Assembly (NCBI RefSeq): GCF_017833525.1
Contig: NZ_JAFICD010000005.1
Span: 1 to 64,000, forward strand
DNA: 64,000 bases
Direction: 5' to 3'
From: Duganella sp. 1411
Lineage (GTDB): Bacteria; Pseudomonadota; Gammaproteobacteria; Burkholderiales; Burkholderiaceae_D
A program made the translations under genes and the position numbers. Positions within the stretch are counted from its first letter, which is position 1. Every line of letters begins with the position of its first letter. Of this stretch, positions 41,499 to 49,784 are shown in pieces. Below the pieces are notes generated by a model. It was not told the origin of the DNA. It was given only the letters and a program-made list of their open reading frames with translations, and searched no databases.

Positions 41499-43727
41499 CT
41501 ACTTGGCGAGCAGGCTGACCTTGTCGAGGACGAAGGAGGTTTTCAGCGACGCGTCCTCGCGCATGGCGAAGTGCAGCGTCACCTTCTTGCCTTTGAACTC
41601 GCTGAGGTCGAAGCTGCGCACCTGGTAGCCGTCGGCCGCACCGGCATTGGAGTAGGTGGCCAGCGTGCGCAGCACCATGCCGAAGCTGTTTCGGACGGTG
41701 GCCACCAGCGTGTCGTGGGCGACGCTGGTCTTGTCGGCGCTATCGGTATGCAGCGCGAAGCTGAGCTGCGCGCTGGCCGACGTCGCCGGTATCGTCACCG
41801 CCTGGGTCAGCGTTTGCGTGGTCTTTTTGCCTTTGCCGCCCATCCAGGCGAACCGGGTGCCTTCGTACGCGGCCTGGCCGGCCATGCTGCCGATGGCGCT
41901 GGTGGTGCCGCGCCAGCCGGTGGTGCCGGCCTCGAAGCCGCCATTGACCACCAGTTCGGTGCCGCCATCGCCGCCGCCAACACCGTCTTCGTCGATATCG
42001 GCGCCGACGTTGATGGCCGCGTAGGCGCGCTGCACGGCGATGGCCTCCTTGGAGCTGGCGCCGTACAGTTCCCGCGCCGCCGCCAACACCTTGTCACGCG
42101 CGTCCGCGTAGTTGGTCGTCGACGTGAACTTGGTGGTCAGTGCCTTGAACCAGATGCGATAGGCCTTGTCGTTGCCGATGCCGGTCATCGCAGCCGGCTG
42201 CTTGACCAGGTATTTGCTGTAATAGTCGCTGGCGGGATCCGCCTTCGAGCCCTGCGACAGGAAGTAGAACATGCGGTTATTGGGGCCGCTCGAATAATGC
42301 ACGTCCAGGCGCTTGAGGGAGCTGCTCCACGCGTCCGGGCTGTGACCGTCCTTGCTCGGCTTGTACATCCAGCGCAGCGGCTCGCCGCTCTTGCTGATCT
42401 CCTTGCCCGTCATCCAATCGTTGCCGGTCGCCGGCACCACGTCGCCGGTGCCGCCGGCGCGCGCGTAGGCTTCCACCATGTCGCCGCCGATGTCGGAGTT
42501 CGACTCGTTCAAGCCGCCCGGTTCGCCCGCGTACACCAGGTCCGCCGTGGACGCGGTCACGCCGTGCGACATCTCATGGCCGATCACGTCGATCGATCCC
42601 AGGCTGTAGAAAAAGGAGCCGTCGCCGATGTACATGCACTTGCAGCTGTCGTCGTAAAAGGCGTTGTCGTAGTCGCGGTCGACGTGGACGGCGATGTAGG
42701 TGGCGGTGTTGTTGCCGTCGAGTGAATGCCATCCTAGCACGTTCTTGTTGGTGTCGTAGGTGTTCATCAGGCCCCATAGCGCGTTGACCGCCGCCGTTTG
42801 GCCGTTGGCGTCGGTGGTGCCGCCGCCGTTGTACTGCAGCCCGTCGCCCCACTTGTTGGTGCTGTTGGCGTAGATGCTGCCGGGACTAGGATTGTTGGAC
42901 GAGCTGTGATCGGCGTTGGTGATGGCCATGCCGCCGAATTTTCCGCCGGTGCCGCGCGTCGCGTCCAGCATCTGGAACGTGCCTCCGGATTGCGATGTAC
43001 TGATCGGCACCACGCCGTTGTACTGGCTCTTGCCCTCGCCGATGACGGTTTGCAGCGCCTGCCATTGGGCGATGATCGCGCCGGTCTTGGCGTTGACCAC
43101 GATGTCGTAGTAGAACGGCTTGCCGCCGCTCGCCATGCGGATCTTCACGTAGTAGGCCAGTTCGTGGTGGTCGACCACCTCCTGGACATCGAGCGCATTG
43201 AGTTCGGCCTCGGATTTGTTGACGGCGGAGGCCACGCGCACGGTTTTCATCACAGGATAGAGCAGCAGCTCGGCGCTCGGCGCCCAGCGGTGCACGGCGC
43301 CCGGCGTAACCGACTTCACGGCGACATCGATGGCCTGTGCGGACGTCAGCGCGGGCGTCAAGTCCATCGGCGTGGCAACCGCGCTGGGGACCAGGCCCGG
43401 ACGGCGGTCCGACACCGAGGAGCTGACGATCTCGCCGGCGTTGTTGGTGACCACCACCGACTCGGAGCCGAACACCCGCAAGCCTTTGAAGGTGTGCTGC
43501 GCGCGCGTGATCTTCTGGCCGACGACGCCGGGATGCTGGCTGCTGACGCGGAAGCTGTAGTCCGAAGGGATGCCGCGCGATCGTTCGAGCGCCGTCAGCT
43601 TCGATACCAGTCCCGCGCTCTCCTGCGGGGACGGGGGCGCGACCGGCGCCGCCATCAATTGAATGCCCGCTTGCGCGGTGCCGGCCACGGCGATGCATGC
43701 GGCTAGTAAAGGGGTGTGCAAATTCAT
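41499..43727 (-). CDS. M4 (thermolysin-type) metalloprotease with C-terminal beta domain
   Basis: A 742-residue secreted zinc protease. Signal peptide to about residue 20 (AGTAQA). FTP and PepSY-like propeptide to about 225. The zinc site is HEMSH (H384, E385, H388) with the third ligand E408 in GLNESNSDIGG. The transition-state His lies in RLDVHYSSGPNNR. After DEDGVGGGDGG a roughly 140-residue beta-rich domain follows (NGGFEAGTTGWRGTTSAIG to TSFVLDKVSLLAK). It is the last of twelve same-strand genes beginning with a close paralogue at 52720-55266. Likely exported substrate of the machinery between them. Confidence 0.92.
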   Translation of the reverse strand: MNLHTPLLAACIAVAGTAQAGIQLMAAPVAPPSPQESAGLVSKLTALERSRGIPSDYSFRVSSQHPGVVGQKITRAQHTFKGLRVFGSESVVVTNNAGEIVSSSVSDRRPGLVPSAVATPMDLTPALTSAQAIDVAVKSVTPGAVHRWAPSAELLLYPVMKTVRVASAVNKSEAELNALDVQEVVDHHELAYYVKIRMASGGKPFYYDIVVNAKTGAIIAQWQALQTVIGEGKSQYNGVVPISTSQSGGTFQMLDATRGTGGKFGGMAITNADHSSSNNPSPGSIYANSTNKWGDGLQYNGGGTTDANGQTAAVNALWGLMNTYDTNKNVLGWHSLDGNNTATYIAVHVDRDYDNAFYDDSCKCMYIGDGSFFYSLGSIDVIGHEMSHGVTASTADLVYAGEPGGLNESNSDIGGDMVEAYARAGGTGDVVPATGNDWMTGKEISKSGEPLRWMYKPSKDGHSPDAWSSSLKRLDVHYSSGPNNRMFYFLSQGSKADPASDYYSKYLVKQPAAMTGIGNDKAYRIWFKALTTKFTSTTNYADARDKVLAAARELYGASSKEAIAVQRAYAAINVGADIDEDGVGGGDGGTELVVNGGFEAGTTGWRGTTSAIGSMAGQAAYEGTRFAWMGGKGKKTTQTLTQAVTIPATSASAQLSFALHTDSADKTSVAHDTLVATVRNSFGMVLRTLATYSNAGAADGYQVRSFDLSEFKGKKVTLHFAMREDASLKTSFVLDKVSLLAK

Positions 43728-43856
43728 CTCGTCCTCCCGAATCCGTTCCGGCGGGCATCGATTGATGGCGCCGATTCCGCAAAAAGCGGATGAACCACGC
43801 TAGATCGTCGGCGCACGGGTCGTTATGTCGCAGATCAAAATATTATGAACTATGCA

Positions 43857-44369
43857 CTACTTTTTGTCGCCGCCCGGCGAGGCGGTGAACAGGTCGTGGG
43901 GATACGTGAAAATCCAGTCGGCGTAGCGCGATTTCCTGGCCAGGCCGGCGTCGTCGTCGTCGAAGTTATCCTGTTTGATCGGCCGCATCGTCGACGTCGA
44001 GCGCACGCCGACGATGCGGCCCTGCTGCAGCACCAGGGCCCATTCGGCCTTGCCGGTGACCGGGTCGGCGTACAGGCGGCGCAGGTGCCGGCGGGGACTC
44101 GGGAAGCGCGGGTCCTTCAGCAAGTCCTCGAGCGTCAGCGGATACTGGTTCTGGCCCGCCGCGCCGGCGTTGTAGTAGCGCTCCAGCGCGTGGCGGAACT
44201 CGTGGCCGATGAAGAGCAGCTCGCGCTCCTTGTCGCGCCGCGCCGCCGTCGCGTACAGGTCCGCGCCGATGGTCAGGCCGACGCCCATGAAGGCCACCAG
44301 CATCAGCGTCCACAGATAGGCGAAGCCGCGCTGGCGACGCCGGCTACAGCTGTTGATACGGCGTGCCAT
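43857..44369 (-). CDS. Pseudopilin-like protein (third)
   Basis: A 170-residue protein with a prepilin-type N-terminus: basic leader RRQRG then FAYLWTLMLVAFMGVGLTIG. The cleavage site G/F is normal, but the +5 Glu of classical pseudopilins is missing (Trp or Thr instead), as in some minor pseudopilins. The globular part has LTLEDLLKDPRFPSPRRHLR and LYADPVTGKAEWALVLQQGR. It belongs with the two pseudopilins upstream (26-base overlap with the 125-residue one). It would be a minor tip or adaptor subunit. Confidence 0.8.
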   Translation of the reverse strand: MARRINSCSRRRQRGFAYLWTLMLVAFMGVGLTIGADLYATAARRDKERELLFIGHEFRHALERYYNAGAAGQNQYPLTLEDLLKDPRFPSPRRHLRRLYADPVTGKAEWALVLQQGRIVGVRSTSTMRPIKQDNFDDDDAGLARKSRYADWIFTYPHDLFTASPGGDKK

Positions 44370-44721
44370 CGCGGGTCTTTCCTTTGGCGCCGCTGCGGAT
44401 GTCGGCCACGCCGGGTTTTTCGGCGTCGGCCGACGGCAGCAACTGCCAGGTCGATGCCGATTCCGTCACCGGATCCAGCGGGATTTTTCGGAAGTAGTGG
44501 TGGTTCACCAGATCGGCCAGCGCGGCCGGGTATTCGCCCTTGTCGGCGTAGTACTTGTCGATGCCGCTGCGCAGGACCTGCAGGTTCTCCTTCAACGCGA
44601 TTTCCTTCGATTTGTCGACCGAGCTGAAATAGCGGGGCAGGGCGACCGTCAGCAGCAGCGATATGATCGCCAGCACCACCAGCAGTTCGACCAGCGTGAA
44701 TCCCTTGGGTTTTTGGATCAT
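44344..44721 (-). CDS. GspG-like major pseudopilin
   Basis: A 125-residue pseudopilin with the standard prepilin peptide MIQKPKG/FTLVELLVVLAIISLLL, Glu at +5, and the GspG-like globular part SSVDKSKEIALKENLQVLRS then YYADKGEYPAALADLVNHHY, with KIPLDPVTESASTWQLLPS. GspG forms the main filament of type II systems. Prepilin peptidase is not in this cluster, so the chromosomal PilD is assumed to process it. It starts 4 bases after the upstream pseudopilin stop and overlaps the next gene. Confidence 0.9.
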   Translation of the reverse strand: MIQKPKGFTLVELLVVLAIISLLLTVALPRYFSSVDKSKEIALKENLQVLRSGIDKYYADKGEYPAALADLVNHHYFRKIPLDPVTESASTWQLLPSADAEKPGVADIRSGAKGKTRDGTPYQQL

Positions 44722-44725
44722 GGCG

Positions 44726-45226
44726 TCACCATTGTCGCAGCGGGATGCCGTTCAATCCCGTTTTAGTGGAGCGTGAACTGATGTCGAAGACGTCCTCGCC
44801 CTCGGTCGGATTGTCCGGCGGGGACGCGTAGGAGCGCAGCGCCCAGCCGCCGCCGGCGCCGCCGCTGGCGAAGCCGTTGCCGTTGCCTTCCGGCGGCGCG
44901 AAGGGATCGCGCGGCAGGCGGCGCAGGAAGTACATATTCTGCTTGCGCGGACTGCGTATGTCCGGCACCCCGTTGACCAGGTCCTCCAGCTTCTTCGGAT
45001 AGCCGGAGTCGCCGATCGCCAGTTTGATGCGGCCGTTGTCGGCGGCGCGCTTGTAGGCGTCGATGGCTTCGCGGATCTCGATCAGCGCGGTGCGCAGCTG
45101 GCGTTCCTGCTCGCGCTGCACCGCCACCTGCGCCATCGGCGCGGCCACCATCGCCAGCGTGGCGAGGATGGCCAGCGTGATCATCAGCTCGATGAAGGTG
45201 AAACCGCGCGCGTTCTTGCCATGCAT
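44726..45226 (-). CDS. Pseudopilin of type II secretion class
   Basis: A 166-residue pseudopilin: leader MHGKNARG/FTFIELMITLAILATLA with the +5 Glu. The globular part is LEDLVNGVPDIRSPRKQNMY then FLRRLPRDPFAPPEGNGNGF. It resembles GspG/H-type pseudopilins with a longer loop rich in Gly and Ala. Located directly after the secretin gene (2-base gap) and 4 bases ahead of the next pseudopilin gene, so cotranscribed. It may form a filament with the other two. Confidence 0.88.
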   Translation of the reverse strand: MHGKNARGFTFIELMITLAILATLAMVAAPMAQVAVQREQERQLRTALIEIREAIDAYKRAADNGRIKLAIGDSGYPKKLEDLVNGVPDIRSPRKQNMYFLRRLPRDPFAPPEGNGNGFASGGAGGGWALRSYASPPDNPTEGEDVFDISSRSTKTGLNGIPLRQW

Positions 45227-45228
45227 GG

Positions 45229-47187
45229 CTATTTTCCCTTCCCTGGCGAATACGGCGTTTGGCCGGCGGGTTCCGGTTTTGCCGCCTGCGGCGCCGGCGC
45301 GCTATCCGATCCGGTCATGCCGGAACCGCCGAACGCGCCGCCCGGCGCCGGGCTGTCGGCCTGCGGCTGCGTTGGCGCGCTGTCGGCGGCCATTTGGGGG
45401 ACGTCGCCGGCGGAGGCCAGCGTCACGCCGGATTGACCGCGTCCGCCGGCATCGGATTCGGTGCCGGAGTAGAATTCCGCCGCCGGCAGCTCCGGACGCT
45501 GGATCGAGCGCAGGATGCGCGGCGTGATCGACAGCACGATCTCGCTGCGGGTCGAATCGTCCTTCTGGCTGCCGAACAGGCGGCTCATCATCGGCAAGTC
45601 GCCGATGCCGGGCACCTTGTTGGCGGTGGTGCGGTCCTCGTCGCTGATCAGCCCCGCCAGCACCTGGGTCTCGCCGTCCTTCAGGCGCAGCACCGTGGCC
45701 GCGCTGCGGGTGCCGATCTGGTAGGCCTGGGTGCCGGATTTGCTGATGATCTCCTTGACCACGCTGCTGACCTCCAGGTTGATCTTGATGGCCACTTCGT
45801 CGTCCAGATACACATTCGGTTCGACATCGAGCTTCAGGCCCACGTCCACGTAATTGACGCTGTCGGCGCTGACGCCGTTATTGGTCGTCACCGTGATCAC
45901 CGGCACGCGGTCGCCGATCAGCACCTTGGCCTTGTCCTTGTTACGCACGCGGATGCGCGGATTGGCCAGGATATTGCTGTCCGAATCGGTCTTGTTGGCG
46001 TTCAGTTTGACCGAGCCCAGTTCGAGGCCGATCTTGCTGCCGTTGATATGCCGCAGGTCACCCACATTGAGCGCGCCGAACTCGCCGCTGCCGAGCAGCG
46101 TCAGGCCGGCCGAATCGGGCCAGCGTATGCCCAGCTCCTGGCCGCGCGTGCGCTTCACCTCCAGCACCTCCACCTCCAGCATCACCTCCGGGTCGGCGAC
46201 GTCCTGCATCGAGATGATCCGTTCGGCCATGCGTATCATGGCCGGCGTGTCGCGCATGATGATGCTGCCGATACGGTCGTCGGTGACGATGTCCCTGGCC
46301 TTGAGCAGCGTCTTGAGCGAGAATGCCACCGTCTTGACGTCGGCGTTCGCCAGCAGGAAGTTACGCACCACCAGCTGCTGGTAGTCCTTCACCTTTTGCG
46401 GATTGTTCGGATAGATGGTGATGGAGCGGTCGCCCGTGACGGTTTGCTCCAGCTGGTTGGCGCTCAACAGCATGCCGATGGCCTCCTCGATGCTGGTGTC
46501 GCGCACCGAGATCGTGGCCCGCAGCGCCGGATCGACATCGCGGTCGAAGACGAAATTCAGGCCGGACACCTTGCCGATGAAATCGAACACGGCGCGCACC
46601 GGCGCGTCGCGGAACTCCAGCGTGACCGGTTTTCTGTAGGCTGCGGCCAGCCGTCCGCTGGCCGGCCGCAGGCGGGTTTGCGCGTCGTTCAGCCGCGCCT
46701 TCAGCCGCAGCAGGTCGCGCTGGCCGGGCCGCTGCGCCAGCAGGGGGCGCAGCAGCTCCTGGGCCTGGACCAGCTCCGCCTCGCCGCCGCGCTGGTAAAG
46801 CGCCTCGGCATCGGCCATCACCTGCTGGTTGCGCTGGTCCTGGGTCAGCGCCGACAGGCCCTGGCGCGCGACCTGGTTCGCCGGATCGATCGCCAGCGCC
46901 TGCTCATACAGTTTGGCCGCGTCGGCGCCCTGGCCCTTGAGGCGCAGTGCGTCGGCGCGGCTGTTCATGGCGTTGACCAGCTTAAGCTTGCGGTTCAGCA
47001 GGACGATGCGGTATTCGGCGTTATGCGGATCTTCCTGGGCCGCCTGTTCCAGCTTGGCCAGGCCTTGATCGATCTGGCCGGCGTCCAGCAGCGCGTTGCC
47101 TTCCTTGAAGGTCTGGTTGCCGGCGCAGGCGCACAGCAGCAGACTGGCGGCGGCGATGTGCAGACGCGTGACGATGGTCTTGTTCAA
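45229..47187 (-). CDS. TPR-containing secretin lipoprotein (GspD/PilQ-like)
   Basis: A 652-residue outer-membrane secretin. The N-terminus MNKTIVTRLHIAAASLLLCA with lipobox LCAC (Cys21) makes it a lipoprotein. Residues about 25-140 form TPR-like helices, then an N-domain (VRAVFDFIGKVSGLNFVFDR). The secretin core has VLIGDRVPVITVTTNNGV and the signature VPGIGDLPMMSRLFGSQKDD with LVLSITPRIL-type end. The last 90 residues are Pro/Gly-rich. The single N-domain and TPR recall MSHA and mycobacterial-style systems rather than standard GspD. It is the exit pore for the adjacent machinery. Confidence 0.9.
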   Translation of the reverse strand: MNKTIVTRLHIAAASLLLCACAGNQTFKEGNALLDAGQIDQGLAKLEQAAQEDPHNAEYRIVLLNRKLKLVNAMNSRADALRLKGQGADAAKLYEQALAIDPANQVARQGLSALTQDQRNQQVMADAEALYQRGGEAELVQAQELLRPLLAQRPGQRDLLRLKARLNDAQTRLRPASGRLAAAYRKPVTLEFRDAPVRAVFDFIGKVSGLNFVFDRDVDPALRATISVRDTSIEEAIGMLLSANQLEQTVTGDRSITIYPNNPQKVKDYQQLVVRNFLLANADVKTVAFSLKTLLKARDIVTDDRIGSIIMRDTPAMIRMAERIISMQDVADPEVMLEVEVLEVKRTRGQELGIRWPDSAGLTLLGSGEFGALNVGDLRHINGSKIGLELGSVKLNANKTDSDSNILANPRIRVRNKDKAKVLIGDRVPVITVTTNNGVSADSVNYVDVGLKLDVEPNVYLDDEVAIKINLEVSSVVKEIISKSGTQAYQIGTRSAATVLRLKDGETQVLAGLISDEDRTTANKVPGIGDLPMMSRLFGSQKDDSTRSEIVLSITPRILRSIQRPELPAAEFYSGTESDAGGRGQSGVTLASAGDVPQMAADSAPTQPQADSPAPGGAFGGSGMTGSDSAPAPQAAKPEPAGQTPYSPGKGK

Positions 47188-47729
47188 TTGGTGTCCCCTA
47201 CGACGAGAGATTGTTTCTGGTTGAGCGGCAGGTAGACGAAATTCATCGTGTCGCCGCTGACGCTGTCGAGCAGGTAGCTGTCGTTGACTTTTTCGCCGGG
47301 GCGGGCGACCACGTTCTGGCCGTCGATCTGCAGGAAGTAGGCGGTCTTGCCGTCGTCCGTGAAGCGCCCCATGAACTGGAACGGCAGCGGCGGCGGGCCC
47401 GATGGCGCCGCGGCCTGATGCTGTTGCGGCGCTTGTTCCGCCATCACCTTGAGCGGCGACCGTGGCGCCCAGCTTTGTTTGGCGAAGACATTGCCCGGTT
47501 CATCGTCTTCCACCCGGGAGTGGATTTGCAGATCGATCGCGGATGGCGGCGCGGTCTCCATGGCGGGGAGTGCGGCGGCAGGCGCCTCCAATTGCGGGTT
47601 GCCTGCGGGCGCGGACGCCTCGCGCGTGGTGGCCGCCGCCGGGCCGACCACGCCCCCGTCCTGATCCGGCGCGAACCACGCCGCCAGCAAGGTCGCCACG
47701 GCCGCCGTGCCAAGTACGATTTTCCTCAT
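47184..47729 (-). CDS. PilP/GspC-like inner-membrane linker
   Basis: A 181-residue protein with one N-terminal membrane segment (VLGTAAVATLLAAWFA, about 5-20), a Pro/Ala-rich linker, and a small C-terminal beta domain (FQFMGRFTDDGKTAYFLQID then GQNVVARPGEKVNDSYLLDS). That layout fits GspC or PilP, which connect the inner platform to the secretin. Sequence similarity is weak; the role rests mainly on position before the secretin gene (4-base overlap). Confidence 0.7.
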   Translation of the reverse strand: MRKIVLGTAAVATLLAAWFAPDQDGGVVGPAAATTREASAPAGNPQLEAPAAALPAMETAPPSAIDLQIHSRVEDDEPGNVFAKQSWAPRSPLKVMAEQAPQQHQAAAPSGPPPLPFQFMGRFTDDGKTAYFLQIDGQNVVARPGEKVNDSYLLDSVSGDTMNFVYLPLNQKQSLVVGDTN

Positions 47730-48325
47730 CGCCGTTCCTCCTGCCGACGCACCAGCAAAACGAACTGGATACGGGCTTCGACCTCGCCGGCCTCGATCTG
47801 CTCCCGCTTGAAGGCGACCGATTCCAGCGTCAGCGTCGGCAGCGTTTGAAGCGCCGTGATCAAAAAGCTTTGCACGTTGGCGAAATCGGCCTTGACCGGC
47901 AGCGTGATCCGGTAGCGGAGAAATCCCGCGTTGCCGTCCTGTTCCGGCTTGTATTCGGCCTTGGCCAGCGGGATATTGCTCTGTTGTGCCACCCGCACCA
48001 GTTCCTTGAGCTGGTCGGGGATCGCGTCGTGCGCAGGCAGATGGTCGAAGAACGCGGCGACACCGCTGGCGGTGGTCACCACGGGCGCCTGCGGAGCCGC
48101 CGCCGTGCGCGCGGCGATGTTCAATTGCGCGGCCAACGCGGTGCGCCGTTGCTCCAGTTGCGTCGCATGCCACTGGGCCAGCAGCGCAAGCAGGGCGCAG
48201 CCGATGCCGACGACCGCACCGGTGCCGGTGAGTCGGATCGTGCGGCGTGCTTCCCAGGCCAGCCGGTGCGGGAGGTTAGGAGCGACCTTCAGTTTTAAAA
48301 CCTCGCTGGTCTTTATTGCCGCCAT
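47726..48325 (-). CDS. PilO/GspM-like assembly platform protein
   Basis: A 199-residue bitopic protein. A membrane segment at about residues 32-52 (TGTGAVVGIGCALLALLA) follows a basic cytoplasmic part. The periplasmic region carries a coiled-coil stretch (TQLEQRRTALAAQLNIAART) and a ferredoxin-like domain (IPLAKAEYKPEQDGNAGFLR then YRITLPVKADFANVQSFLIT). This matches the PilO/GspM fold. It overlaps the neighbouring genes on both sides by about 4-13 bases, consistent with one transcription unit. Confidence 0.75.
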   Translation of the reverse strand: MAAIKTSEVLKLKVAPNLPHRLAWEARRTIRLTGTGAVVGIGCALLALLAQWHATQLEQRRTALAAQLNIAARTAAAPQAPVVTTASGVAAFFDHLPAHDAIPDQLKELVRVAQQSNIPLAKAEYKPEQDGNAGFLRYRITLPVKADFANVQSFLITALQTLPTLTLESVAFKREQIEAGEVEARIQFVLLVRRQEERR

Positions 48326-48888
48326 TGCGCCTCCAGCTGGAATTGATAGGGGCGCTCGCCGGTGCCGGTCGCCGCGCCCGTCATCTCATGTTTGAGCAGA
48401 TACACCGACCGGAACATCCGCTGCTGATTAAGGAAGGCCAGGTAGTTGATCATGTCCTGCGCGGTTTCCGCCTCGGCGCTGATTTTCAGCGTGCCGGCCG
48501 GCGTCGACGGGGCGGCCGCCTGGCCGTCCTGGGCCGGCTCGCCATTCAGGTCCAGGCCGAGCAGCGCGATGCGCATATCCTCCCGCGCCTCGATCGTCTT
48601 GAGCAGGCGGGTGACGGGCAGGTTCAATTGACGCACCGCCTCGGCCACCGCCTTCACCTGCAGATCCAGTTGCTGCTGCTGCGCCGGCGCCAGCGCGGGG
48701 CGGGTCAGGCGCCGTGGTTGCAGCGCGGCCGACTGCGCGTCCAGGCGGGCTTGCAACCGGCCGACGGTTTGCCACTGCGCCATCCAGTTGACGGCCGCCG
48801 GCAGCAGCATCAGCACCCCTATGGCAAGCACCGCCAGGCGCCAGCCGGCCAGCGGCGTGGCGCGCCGCACAAAGTCAAGCCGGGTCAT
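48313..48888 (-). CDS. PilN/GspL-like platform protein
   Basis: A 191-residue bitopic protein. It starts MTRLDFVRRATPLAGWRLAV, has a membrane segment at about residues 18-36, then a coiled coil (WQTVGRLQARLDAQSAALQP) and a C-terminal alpha/beta domain (EDMRIALLGLDLNGEPAQDG then LKISAEAETAQDMINYLAFL). This is the PilN-type layout. The ATG overlaps the PilM-like stop (ATGA). It would bind PilM in the cytoplasm and the PilO-like partner in the periplasm. Confidence 0.75.
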   Translation of the reverse strand: MTRLDFVRRATPLAGWRLAVLAIGVLMLLPAAVNWMAQWQTVGRLQARLDAQSAALQPRRLTRPALAPAQQQQLDLQVKAVAEAVRQLNLPVTRLLKTIEAREDMRIALLGLDLNGEPAQDGQAAAPSTPAGTLKISAEAETAQDMINYLAFLNQQRMFRSVYLLKHEMTGAATGTGERPYQFQLEAQWRQ

Positions 48889-49784
48889 GCCGCCGCTCCC
48901 GATGGCGTTGCGCCGGCCTGTTTCGCCGGCTCCTTCGCTGGCGACGCGCCGATGGAGCCGAATGGATGGGGAACCATGCGGAAGCGCGGCGGCAGCGCCT
49001 CCGCGACCAGTTGCACGATGGCGCCAGGCGCGGTGGCGGGTGCGGCGCTCAAATCCACCACGGCGACATGCTCGATGGCGGCCAGCTCCGGCACGCGCAG
49101 GGTCCAGCGCTGCCAGGCCTGGGGCAGCTCCTGCCGCCAGCCGCCGCCGGCCGGCTGCGACTGCAGCGCCGCCACGCGTCCGCGATCCAGGGCCGCCATG
49201 GTGATGCGACCGGGTTCGATCAACGCCAGCGCGGCGGCTGGCGCGCGCAACTCGTCCGCCGCCAGGGAGCGCAGCGCGGTGCACAGCAGCGGTTCGATGG
49301 CCCGGCACGGGTGGCCGCATTCGCCGGCCAGCTCCTTGATCGCGTGCAGCAGCGTGGCATCGACGCCGCAGACGGTGCGCGCCTGTCCGTAAGGCGCGTC
49401 GTCGCCGGCGATATGCCAGCCGCGCGCGGCGTCGCCGTAAAGGGCGGTCAGTTGCGATTGCAAAAAGTGGGCGGCGGCCGGCTCCGACAGCAGCGCGTCG
49501 CTCCACGGCGCCACCACCATGTGGCTCCAGCGGCCGGACAGGCTGACCTCCAGCGGCAGACCGGCCCACGCGGCCGGGGCTTCCATCAGCAGCGCGCGCA
49601 GCGCATCCAGGCTGGCTTGCCAATGGCCGCCGGGATTGGCGAAAGCTATCCGCCGCGCGCCATCGTCGACGGGGCGCCGTCCCTGGCGCACCACGCACGA
49701 CAGCTGCCCCGGCGCCAGCAGGATGGCCAGGCTGCGCGGCCTTGCCGGCTGGAGCGGCCGGATCAGACGTTCAATAAGTGACAC
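48885..49784 (-). CDS. PilM/MshI-like actin-fold cytoplasmic platform protein
   Basis: A 299-residue soluble protein. It has no membrane segment. The stretches SLAILLAPGQLSCVVRQGRR and ALALIEPGRITMAALDRGRV fit the two beta subdomains of the actin-like PilM/GspL cytoplasmic fold, and RTVCGVDATLLHAIKELAGE is similar to the helix region in MSHA MshI. Similarity is low and most of the assignment comes from gene order (between the ATPase and the PilN-like gene). It overlaps the ATPase gene by about 14 bases. Confidence 0.68.
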   Translation of the reverse strand: MSLIERLIRPLQPARPRSLAILLAPGQLSCVVRQGRRPVDDGARRIAFANPGGHWQASLDALRALLMEAPAAWAGLPLEVSLSGRWSHMVVAPWSDALLSEPAAAHFLQSQLTALYGDAARGWHIAGDDAPYGQARTVCGVDATLLHAIKELAGECGHPCRAIEPLLCTALRSLAADELRAPAAALALIEPGRITMAALDRGRVAALQSQPAGGGWRQELPQAWQRWTLRVPELAAIEHVAVVDLSAAPATAPGAIVQLVAEALPPRFRMVPHPFGSIGASPAKEPAKQAGATPSGAAA